Shown here one piece after another: positions 54,714 through 64,000 of a stretch of 64,000 nucleotides of DNA; the stretch's first letter is position 1; each line of letters opens with the position of its first letter. Both the position numbers and the translations under genes were made by a program. The notes under the pieces are model-generated. The model had not been told where the DNA came from. It made no database searches and saw only the letters and a program-made list of their open reading frames with translations. Origin of the DNA: Mucor racemosus (lineage: Eukaryota > Mucoromycota > Mucoromycetes > Mucorales > Mucoraceae); NCBI GenBank assembly GCA_027405735.1, contig JAPEHQ010000010.1, forward strand, positions 1,054,001-1,118,000. Direction: 5' to 3'.

Positions 54714-57700
54714 TTAATTGAACTCATCATCGTTATTCTTCTTATTCTTCTTGTTCAATTCCTCCTCCTCAATAAGAGCCTCTTCATCCCCAACAGGCGC
54801 CAAATGCTTCTTGGTAATATTTTCTTCTTCGGTTGCAGCAGTGCCAGGTAAATGATTTCTTTCAACAACCAAATCAGTTTCACCATTATCTAAAGTATTT
54901 ACAGTAACCTTTGCAGTTTCTCCTGTACGAATACCACCATCAATCAAGAGACGAGCCAAAGGGTTTAATAATTTCTTTTGGATCAAACGGTTCAATGGAC
55001 GAGCACCATAAGCAGGGTCATAACCACGTTCTCCTAGCCAATCTCTTGCGCTCAAATCAACATCAATCTTGATACGACGATCTGAGGTACGCTCTTCGAC
55101 TTCTTTGATACGAACATCCACAATATCACGCAATGCAGTCTTTGAAAGTCGATTAAAGATAACCATTTCATCGATACGATTAACAAATTCGGGTGCAAAG
55201 CTATGTCTAACGGCATCCATGACACTGTCCTTGGCACGAGTACTGACAACACCTTCTTGGTTGGTATCATGAACTAAAGCCTCAGCACCTAAATTAGATG
55301 TCATGATGATGATTGTGTTTCGGAAATCAATCTTGCGGCCTTGGGTATCTGTCAGGACACCATCATCGAGCACTTGCAATAAGATGTTAGATACATCGCG
55401 ATGTGCTTTTTCCATTTCATCAAGTAATACAACAGCGTAAGGTCGACGACGAACAGCTTCCGTTAATTCGCCACCTTCTTCATGACCAACGTAACCAGGA
55501 GGAGAACCAATCAAACGACTAACACTAAACTTCTCCATGTATTCAGACATATCAACACGAACAATAGCATTTTCTGTATCGAATAAGAATTTTGCAATAG
55601 TCTTACACAATTCAGTTTTACCAACACCGGTAGGACCCAAGAACAAGAATGAAGCAATGGGTTTGCTAGGGTTTTGTAAACCAGCACGACTCAAACGTAC
55701 AGCATCAGAAACAGCATGGATAGCTTCATCTTGACCTACAACACGTTCTGTCAAAACATCTTCCATGTGCAATAACTTTTCACGTTCTCCCTTCAGCAAG
55801 TTACGAACAGGAATACCAGTCATTTGAGAAATTACACGAGCAATATCGTTTGATGTTACTCTTTCATGAATAAAGGACTCTGTGCTGTCTTCTTCAGCTA
55901 GATTATCTGTTGGTAATTTCTTCTCTAAGTTGGGAATAACACCATATCTCAATTCAGATGCACGTTGGAAATTACCAGAACGTTGAGCTTGTTCTAAATC
56001 GACACGAGCCTTTTCCAAATCTTCCTTTATCTTTTTGATTTCATCCAGTTTCTGACGTTCAGTATTCCAAACAGCAGACAAACGCTCGCTCTCCTTTTGC
56101 TTGTTTTCAAGATCTTGCTTCAATTTGTCACGACGTTCAGCGGACATGACATCAGTTTCTTTGCGCAAGCTCTCCAATTCAATTTGAAGTGTCATAATTT
56201 GACGATCAAGGTTTTCTAATGCTTCAGGTTTACTTTCTTGTTGAAGACGAAGCTTGGAGCATGCTTCATCGATAAGATCAATAGCCTTATCAGGAAGGAA
56301 ACGATCTGCAATATATCGATGAGAATGAATTGCAGCAGCTACAATGGCTGCATCAGAGATACGTACACCGTGATGTACTTCATAACGCTCTTTGAGACCA
56401 CGTAAAATAGAAATTGTATCTTGAACAGAGGGTTCTTCGATCATGACTTGTTGGAATCGACGAGCCAAAGCGGGGTCTTGCATAATATATTTACGATATT
56501 CATCAATTGTGGTAGCACCTACACAACGCAATTGGCCTCTAGCTAATGCGGGCTATTTTTTCAGATTAATAAATGCTTAGTTCACTACTTGAGTATGTAA
56601 TTTACCTTGAGCAAGTTGCTTGCATCCATAGCTCCCTCCGATTTGCCCAAACCGAGCAATGTGTGAATCTCATCGACAAACAAAATGATTTTTCCTTCTG
56701 ATTCAGATACTTCCTTCAAGACCCCTTTAAGACGATCTTCAAATTCACCTCTAGCAATATTTATAAATTTTAGAATATATTAAAATTTGAAAATAGATAA
56801 ATGACTAACCGGTATTTTGCGCCTGCAACAAGAGCCTATAAAGTGTGAGATTATATAAGAAAAATTCGTTTACATGATTAAAAAACTTACGCCTAAATCC
56901 AAGGCAACAACTCGTTTTCCTTGAATTGATTCTGGAACTTCATTTGCAACAATACGTTGGGCAAGACCCTAATGTTTTTTTTTTTTTTTTTTTTTTTTTT
57001 TAGTACTCTGCAAATATGTAATTCATGCAAATGTGATTTTACTTCAGCGATTGCGGTTTTACCGACACTGTAATAATAAAACAAGGGTTAGTTGAATCAT
57101 AAAAAAAAAAATAGAAACCTTAACTTTCTCATCGAATATTTACCCTGCTTCACCAATCAATACAGGATTGTTCTTGGTACGTCGAGCTAACCTATTATTA
57201 CACATTTTTCATATTAAAAATGGTGACATTTGCTTCATTACATTTCATGAAATCTTACACTATTTTATAAAAATTAGCATACAATATTTAATCTTAAAAC
57301 AAATTTTATTATACTACCTTCTAACGTCCTTCTAATCTCTTCATCACGCCCGATGACAGGGTCTATGTTTGAAATATGTCAATATGGTTTGCATTATTTC
57401 TTGCCATCATGGATGGAAATGCTTGAAAAAGTCCGACATCGAAATATCCAGAACATTTCATTCAACATACCTAATTTTCCTTTCTCTGCCATTGCTGTAA
57501 GGTCAATACCCTTGATATAAAATTATAGAATTAGCTCCTATAATTATTTAGCCAAGCAAAGCTTCTATAACTTACAAATTGCTCGAGAGGCTTTTGTTGC
57601 TCTTGCTCCTGATTAGGATTTAATTTGAACCCTTGTCCACCTTGACCAGGTGTACCTCCTTGTTATGCATGTAAGAATGAGGTTTTTACAATAAAATATG

Positions 57701-57906
57701 AATATATTATATAAATTACCATTGTAAAACCGTTTAGCACCGTAATACATGCTTATCATGGGCTGTCTTTTCAATGCAGCAGCGAATAATGAAGTACTTT
57801 TGACATTTCCTACCAATGATTTATTTGTTAAAACACGACGCTCAATGCTTGTATGCAATTGACGTCGTGTAGTTGTATTAAGAGTTCTTTGTGATAACCT
57901 CAACAT
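54714..57906 (-). CDS. HSP78: Mitochondrial ClpB-type disaggregase Hsp78
   Basis: Multi-exon gene of about 800 residues, as for yeast Hsp78. I chose the ATG at 57906 ([20 protein letters not shown]), which gives a basic, Arg/Ser/Thr-rich mitochondrial presequence. As in Hsp78, the ClpB N-domain is missing and the protein goes directly to NBD1 ([20 protein letters not shown]; Walker [19 protein letters not shown]; Walker [14 protein letters not shown]). The coiled-coil middle domain follows (about [20 protein letters not shown]), then NBD2 ([28 protein letters not shown]; sensor [13 protein letters not shown]) and the C-terminal small domain ([15 protein letters not shown]), ending in a Glu/Lys/Asn-rich tail. 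Hsp78 dissolves aggregates in the mitochondrial matrix with mtHsp70. The 3' two thirds is one exon (54714 to about 56550); the 5' part is cut by many small introns. All ATPase motifs are intact. Confidence 0.95.
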
Positions 57907-58137
57907 GTTTAATTTAAGCAAAAACGAGAAAAGTAAACAAGAAAATCAACCGAGAAATTTTGCATTTATATACTTTTCTTTTTGTTTGCCTTGTCAAGAA
58001 GCGGGGAAACATGACTCGGATGATGAAATATTGCAAATACGGCCATTGTAGGTGACTAGATTATATTTGTCATTTTGTTTGGCTTTTTAAGAGGGAGGGG
58101 TTGTTACATTTTTTCCAAAACAATATAAAAAAAAGCC
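57907..58137. promoter_or_regulatory. Bidirectional promoter region between HSP78 and GUF1
   Basis: Only 231 bases separate the two start codons. The region contains a TATATA-like element (TTTATATACTTTTC, about 57964-57977), TGACTCGGATGA near 58011-58022, and a stress-response-type AGGGG at 58096-58100. I saw no three-unit heat-shock element. Both genes encode mitochondrial proteins, so co-regulation is plausible but not shown. Confidence 0.5.
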
Positions 58138-60917
58138 ATGTTTTTACAAAGAACTTCGGTATTATTTTGTAAAAATATTAAAAGATCATCATATAATGGT
58201 TCCATATCATGTATTTATAAAAGATGGAACTCAAAAAGCTCTACCGAAGTAAGAAATATAAATCAAATTTTGAAAGATTCATTAAAAATTGTCGTAGAAA
58301 TTAAAAGGTGCCAATCCCAGCAAATCAATCGATTTAACAACGTTTCCCGCAGAAAATATTAGAAATTTCAGCATTATTGCTCACATTGGTAAATAAAAAA
58401 ATACCAAAGTATATTTTGACATTTCGTTTATCATCATGTGCAAATAGATCATGGAAAAAGTACTTTGGCAGATAGGTAAAAACTCTTTAAAGATTGGATA
58501 TGCAAGGAAAAAAATATTCAAACATCTGAATTTTCACTAGATTATTAGAATTGACAAACACAATATCAGCTTCAGGATCAAATAAGCAAGTCTTGGATAA
58601 ATTAAAAGTAGAAAGAGAAAGAGGAATTACAGTAAAAGCTCAAGTAAGGATTAAATTGATTTGACATGGACCCTACCTAAGCTTACATTTTAACGATTTT
58701 CCAACATGTAGACCGTTTCCATGTTTTATAATCACAAAGGCACTGAATATTTATTAAATCTAATTGATACACCTGTAACTACATCTCATGGATCTTGCAT
58801 AAATATATAAACTAATGCAATTGTTGATTTTTTTTATAGGGACATGTTGATTTCAGTTACGAAGTATCAAGATCATTGGCCGCATGTCAAGGCACTTTAT
58901 TATTGGTGGATGCTGCACAAGGCATCCAAGCACAAACAGTAGCCAATTTTTATTTAGCATTTGGTGAAGGTTTAGAGATTATACCCGTTTTGAATAAGAT
59001 TGATTTGCCTGGTGCAGAACCTGAGCGAGTATTAAAGCAAATCGAAAGTGCATTTGAATTAAATACAGACGATATTTTACAAATTTCTGCTAAATCAGGT
59101 GTCAACATTGATAAAGTCTTACCAAGTGTCATTGAGAAAGTGCCACCACCAATTGCTTCCATAGATAAACCATTTAGAGCATTGTTATTTGATTCGTGGT
59201 ATGATAAATATGTGGGTGTGGTTTGTATGCTTGGAATGAAGGATGGCGTGTTACGAAAAGGTGATAAGGTTGTATCTGCTTACTCTGATACAAAATATGA
59301 AATCACTGAGGTTGGTATTATGCATCCCGAGCAAGTACCTACAGGATATTTGTAAGCAAAGCACAATGTAATTGTTTATAGCTTGTTCTCATGTAATTAG
59401 TAATTAGACATGCTGGTCAAGTTGGATATATTGTTTGTGGTATGAAAAGTGCTTCAGAAGCTCATATCGGTGATACATTCCATCATTTGGGCCAAAAAGT
59501 GGATATTTTACCAGGTTTTCAACCTGCTCAATCCATGGTATTTGCCGGTATTTTCCCTGTAGACACCAATGATTTTAGAAAATTGGACGATAACATCAAG
59601 AAATTGACATTAAACGATGCCAGCGTTTCAGTTCATAAGGAGACTAGTCATGCTTTAGGTCAAGGATGGCGTTTAGGGTTTTTGGGAACATTACACATGG
59701 ATGTGTTTAGACAGCGTTTGGAAAATGTAAGAATTATACGTATTCATCTTGATGTGTTTTATTCATCATTTTTTCTTTGAGTTAGGAATATGATGCCAAT
59801 ATTATTGTAACACAACCAACTGTGCCTTACAAAGGTATTTACACAAAGTATTATAATATTCTAATTCTAATATTTGTTTGATACAGTCGTTTATAGAGAT
59901 GGCAGCTCAAAACTAGTGAGAAATCCAGCAGATTTCCCTGATTTGGAGGAACGTTCATTTAAAGTATCAAAATTGCAAGAGCCGATGGTATTAGCTACTC
60001 TTATTTTCCCTGATGTAAGTTGTTACTGATAGCAAAGAAACTTTATTTAACAGGATTTGCATAGGAATATATGGGTAAATTAATCGAACTGTGTGGCGTA
60101 AGTACCAAGATAATTATTAAGCAATTGACGATATTGACTATTATTAGTCTCGTAGAGGAGAGCAATTAGAGTACGTTTATGTAGATGAAACACGTGTAAT
60201 GATGAAGTACAGAATTCCTCTTGCAGAAGTAGTGACAGATTTCTACGATGAATTGAAGAGTAGATCATCTGGATATGCCTCCTTTGATTATGAAGAAGGC
60301 GGATATGAAGACAGTGATTTAGTCAAGGTATTTTAGTAATGCATATAATGCCACAGTGGAATATTTATTCCTCTTTTAGATGAATGTTCTTTTGAATTCG
60401 AAACCTGTTGATGCATTATCTGTTATTCTTCATCGTACTCAAGTTGATATTGTCGGCAGAGATTGGGTCAAGAGATTGAAAGGTGTGATCCAAAGACAAT
60501 TATTTGACGTATCTATCCAAACTGCGTTGGGAACAAAGATTATTGCTAGAGAAACGTAAGGATTAAACATTTGATAACACTTCAAATATAGATTATTAAG
60601 TCATTATTTTTAACAGTATATCGGCTTTGCGTAAAAATGTTACAGCTAAATGTGTAAGCTTATAACCCATATATTTAATACCTTTTCTTTTTTTCTCACA
60701 TGATAAGAAATAGTATGGTGGAGATGTCTCAAGAAAAATGAAGCTGTTACAGAAGCAAAAAGAAGGCAAGAAAAGAATGAAAATGATTGGTAAAATATAT
60801 TTGTACAACAAAAAAAAAAAGGGTTTCATTTTAATAATTACTTTTTGAATTTTAGGTAATGTCGAATTACCTCAAAAAGCTTTTTACGATTTTATGGATA
60901 AAAGTAAAGGCTCTTGA
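58138..60917 (+). CDS. GUF1: Mitochondrial translation GTPase Guf1 (LepA/EF4)
   Basis: Multi-exon gene of about 650 residues. Exon 1 (58138-58248) encodes a basic presequence ([20 protein letters not shown]). Exon 2 (58298-58388) joins in phase to give [19 protein letters not shown], and exon 3 supplies [10 protein letters not shown], so the P-loop AHIDHGKST spans a splice junction. Further G motifs are [25 protein letters not shown] and ISAKSG. Domain II ([18 protein letters not shown]), the EF-G-like domains ([20 protein letters not shown]) and the LepA-specific C-terminal domain ([23 protein letters not shown] in two pieces) are complete; the stop is at 60915-60917. Guf1 binds mitochondrial ribosomes and supports translation fidelity under stress by back-translocation or a related remodelling step. 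Confidence 0.95.
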
Positions 60918-61017
60918 GATGTGTGTACAATCAAAAAGAATGGTTATTATGTCATTTGATAATCGATTAAAAATCGTGGCAAGGTGTTACGTTGAGTTTA
61001 TAGACAATAAAATGGCA

Positions 61018-61048
<31 letters not shown>

Positions 61049-61615
61049 GAAGAAAATATTTAAAGAATTTAATCATGATGATGACATATCAAAACACTGT
61101 CAATTGAATATTTGTAATATAGTAATTTTATCTCGACTTTTCAAATATATTAAAAAAATAGCCAACGTGGTAAAGTAAAAAACCCAAATTTAATAATTTC
61201 ATTGTGTTACCATGATATTCTTTTATTTGATGGATCAATAATCCAGAACTGTCTATCAATTTAAAATTATAAATATTCATATATATACTCGTTTTGGTTG
61301 TAATTACAATGTTTAAATTGGTACAAGTAAGGATTGAGTATATTTTATTTTATGTAAGGAATTAGAAAAAAAGTTGTTTGTCATATAAGAGATAAATTAT
61401 AGGGGAATGAGACATGATTTGACAATTTGTCACAATTATGAGGAGAAGAAAAAAAAATGTAAGGGATGATATGAAAGAAAGAAAAAAAAAGAATCTATGG
61501 TAGTAAGCATAATAATAAATTAGAGTATAGTAATAATATCAAGTAGTAATAATAATGTTGTGTATATGTAAAATAAGTTGAGAATTAGACCAAAATGATC
61601 CTATTATTCGTTCAT
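60918..61615. other. Convergent intergenic region with a long T run
   Basis: Lies between the 3' ends of GUF1 and the unknown gene at 61616-62422. A T run spans about 61021-61048. No gene seen. Confidence 0.6.
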
Positions 61616-62422
61616 TTATGATAACCCCTTGGGCGTCAGACTAAGCTTAAGAGTGCTTCCACGACGGCCTGTGATCAAATCCTCAAGCTCTTGCATTTTA
61701 CGTTGTTTTTCGATATCCTCTGTCTTCTTTGGAACATTGTATGTCTTGACTTTATGCGGTGTAGATTTGCTAGCACAAGGTTCAATAGATGCAGCAGGAG
61801 ACCATGTGCCTACTTTACTACTGCGACGCCCTTTACGTAATAGAGATTTACTGTGGTTATTGGCTTCTTTCTCAGCTGCCTTGTACATGGTGGATGAACA
61901 AGAATGTCTACGGTTACTCTTCTTCTTTTCACAAGTATCAATTAGTACTCGAGGATCGCTTGCAACTGTACGACGAGCATCAGCATGGCGCATTGGATTA
62001 TTCATTGATCTGCCATTTTGCTGTTGCTGTGATACTTCCATAGGACGCATAGGACGCTCAAAATTTTGTCTGGGATTAGTTAAATGACGGTGAGGAGAGG
62101 GTGAGACTGAATTAGCAGGAGTAGTAGTTGATGTATTAGTTGAATATTGACTCTTCTGTTGAGGAATTGGTGGTGGTGGGGACATTGGCTGATAAAGTTC
62201 ATAAGGAATTTCATTCTGATTTCTATCATTATAAAAAGTATGAAATGCTGTTCTTGTTGGAGAAACCAAAGAAAAAATACTAGTAGAATGTTGAAGGACT
62301 GGTGGTGAAATTGCTAAATGTGCTGCCTCTTTGCGACTGAAAGAAGATTGATTTGTGTCAATTTGTTGACGAAATATACTCTTAAACTTGACAGATCGTT
62401 TTTGTTCAATGTTTTCAAGCAT
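61616..62422 (-). CDS. Hypothetical basic Ser/Pro/Gln-rich protein
   Basis: An uninterrupted 268-residue frame with ATG at 62422. I do not recognise the family. It is rich in Ser, Pro, Gln, Asn and Arg, with a PPPPIP proline run, an Asn/Gln patch, many basic Ser motifs (RRKGRRSS-type: LLRKGRRSSKVGTWSP, KSNRRHSCSS) that look like kinase target sites, and a short charged helix near the C-terminus (KKTEDIEKQRKMQELEDLI). No membrane segment or signal peptide is seen. The length without stops in AT-rich DNA and the biased composition support a real gene, perhaps a disordered regulatory protein. Confidence 0.65.
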   Translation of the reverse strand: MLENIEQKRSVKFKSIFRQQIDTNQSSFSRKEAAHLAISPPVLQHSTSIFSLVSPTRTAFHTFYNDRNQNEIPYELYQPMSPPPPIPQQKSQYSTNTSTTTPANSVSPSPHRHLTNPRQNFERPMRPMEVSQQQQNGRSMNNPMRHADARRTVASDPRVLIDTCEKKKSNRRHSCSSTMYKAAEKEANNHSKSLLRKGRRSSKVGTWSPAASIEPCASKSTPHKVKTYNVPKKTEDIEKQRKMQELEDLITGRRGSTLKLSLTPKGLS

Positions 62423-63637
62423 TTCTTTATTTTATTTGACTATTATTAAGGAGAGAGTGTGAGAAAAGTAGACAAAAAAAAAGGGAAAAAAGAGAATCAA
62501 AGAGACAAAAAAAATTTTGAAGGCTGCCTTTTATACAACAGGAAAGACTTGTGTAAGTGTAGCGGGATGACCGATCTTCCGTTTTAGGGAGGGACCTCTT
62601 TTTTTAGTTTGAGTGCTGTTTGCTAAATTCATGTAGCACCAACTCGGCGTTGTGTTGCAATATAACGATATTTGAATATTGTGATACAACATGGTATTGT
62701 AACTCACGATTTCCATACTTTCTTGGTTTGCGTATACAATTCATCATCATTCTTTTTTTGCCCCAAAATATTTTGCTGTTGTGCATATAAGCCCTTTTCT
62801 TTTTTTTTTTTTTTTCTATTAAAAGATTCAAGATATGGCATATTCTCATGTCAAAGGTAAGAATAATATGCTCATTTATAAGCCGAATTTATTTATAATA
62901 ATATAACGCAATAAGTTTCTTTACGAAAAATTATGCGCTCATGTAATACTTGATTGCATGAACAGATGAGATTAACCATGCTGAAAACACAGGTTGCATT
63001 GTATTACTATTGAGTAATCACTACATAACAATATATATTCCAATTTATATAAAGTTTCATTAAATGACGAAAGTATTTGCTATTTGGATCTGGGTTCCTG
63101 GATAAATTCCTGATTTATTCATCCGTAAAAAAAAATTGATTTTCAAAAAGAAATTAATAAAATGGGATTGTTATTATTTTTCAGAGTATATTCGTTAGTA
63201 AAAGGTATATAAATTTTTGACAGCAATTAAGACTCTATTGAGTGTATATAATCTGTATAAGACGTAACATTTTGCATAGAATGTTTCCGGTTGAGCAATG
63301 ATTAAGTCTTACATTTACGGATGTTTTGGCTGAATACGGCTTAAAAGTATTAGTATATTGACTAATAGCTTTCAAAATACAAAGATGACATTTGTCGCAA
63401 AATCTACATTTCATTCCTCATCAATTAAAGAAAGGGTATCACTCAGCAGATTTAATAAAGTTAATTCGAATTGTAATTTATTTACGCATTGCTCCTTACA
63501 TATACCATTGAATTTATAATTTCAAAAACAATACAATTACTCATGCATTAACAAAGAGAGAGTGCTCATTGTCTTAAATACAAGTTTAAAATATCAACAG
63601 ACATCTACGCACACTACGTTAATCAGCAAAAACAAAA
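62423..63637. other. Intergenic region upstream of the third tRNA-Gln
   Basis: Contains the promoter of the gene at 61616-62422 and AT-rich sequence. The stretch before the tRNA 3' flank includes GAGAGTGCTCATTGTCTTAA, weakly like the end of the Z repeat. A possible short first exon at 62835 (MAYSHVK, then a GTAAGA donor) could not be extended convincingly. Confidence 0.4.
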
Positions 63638-63709
63638 AGGTCTCACCGAGAATCGAACTCGGATCACCGGATTCAAAGACCGATATGATAACCATTACAC
63701 TATGAAACC
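63638..63709 (-). tRNA. tRNA-Gln (TTG), copy 3
   Basis: The 72-base mature sequence is the same as in copies 1 and 2. The sense strand continues into a short T run for Pol III termination. The immediate upstream TTCATAACAT is shared with the other copies, and CACGTG lies 67 bases upstream at 63777-63782, again next to ATATAT. Confidence 0.96.
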
Positions 63710-63971
63710 ATGTTATGAATTATTTACTGTTATTCATAATAGATATTAATAAAATTAACTATTACTCACGTGATATATAGCACATGCCTTCAGATCTGTT
63801 CGGTAATTATTCATTACTAATTATGAGTATATAAGCTCATGTTGTACACTTCAATAATAAACTTAACTTCTTTCTAAATAAATATATTACTACTACATTT
63901 ATTAATGGTCGTTCCTTACAGACTAAACATATAAAACATAACTAAAATACCTAATAGCCTTCAGCTATAGG

Positions 63972-64000
63972 TAGGAATGGGCTTCGATTCGAGTTTGAAT
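63972..64000 (+). mobile_element. Y element, start of a second copy (cut by window end)
   Basis: The last 29 bases are identical to 51848-51876, starting exactly at the first base of the Y insertion defined there by its target duplication. The copy lies about 260 bases upstream of tRNA-Gln copy 3. Its 3' end is outside the window. Confidence 0.75.

Noticed and set aside
62835..63061. Possible two-exon small gene (MAYSHVK joined to DEINHAENTGCIVLLL)
   Set aside because: Splice signals exist, but the product of about 35-40 residues matches nothing recognised and ends in low-complexity Ile/Tyr/Phe codons typical of AT-rich non-coding DNA.
1..64000. CRISPR array, prokaryotic operon or phage
   Set aside because: No regularly spaced repeats, no Shine-Dalgarno-led gene strings; introns and gene content are eukaryotic.

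Overview
The window is nuclear DNA of a fungus, most likely an early-diverging lineage (Mucoromycota, Mucorales-like). The evidence is AT-rich DNA, genes with many short GT-AG introns of about 50-60 bases, Gln/Asn-rich regulatory proteins, typical fungal housekeeping genes, and long gene-poor stretches of transposon debris. No species can be assigned from the sequence alone.

Layout. 1-354 (-): start of a questin-oxidase-like (DUF4243) gene running off the left edge. 355-6660: gene-poor DNA with a decayed retrotransposon gag (4101-5035) and an A-family repeat that abuts a 5'-truncated aldo-keto reductase (6677-7237). 7554-11791 (-): a GCK-III type Ste20 kinase and the ubiquitin-shuttle protease DDI1. 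11792-18990: gene desert with A-family repeats and a WD40 fragment. 18991-26556: Mga2/Spt23-like factor (-), eIF3g (-) and, divergently, a USP12/46/CreB-type deubiquitinase (+). 28501-29178: ribosomal protein uS11. 29947-35579 (-): a complete-looking LINE with two intact ORFs and a 16-base target duplication. 36425-51209: four kinds of retroelement and transposon remnants around tRNA-Pro(AGG) and two tRNA-Gln(TTG) genes, including an intact Ty3/gypsy chromovirus nested in a solo LTR of its own family. 51395-54155: a large inverted repeat. 54714-57906 (-) and 58138-60917 (+): the divergent mitochondrial genes HSP78 and GUF1. 61616-62422 (-): an unknown basic low-complexity protein. A third tRNA-Gln(TTG) lies at 63638-63709.

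How it fits together. Three genes act in the ubiquitin-proteasome system: DDI1 (shuttle/protease), the Mga2/Spt23-like factor (in yeast, activated by proteasomal processing) and the CreB-type deubiquitinase. HSP78 and GUF1 share a 231-base intergenic region and both act on mitochondrial protein quality or synthesis. The most interesting non-coding signals are a CACGTG-type motif 61-67 bases upstream of all four tRNA genes, retroelement-like repeats pointing at the 3' ends of tRNA genes, and several insertions whose exact boundaries can be read from target-site duplications. I found no operon, CRISPR array, phage or clearly new multi-gene system.
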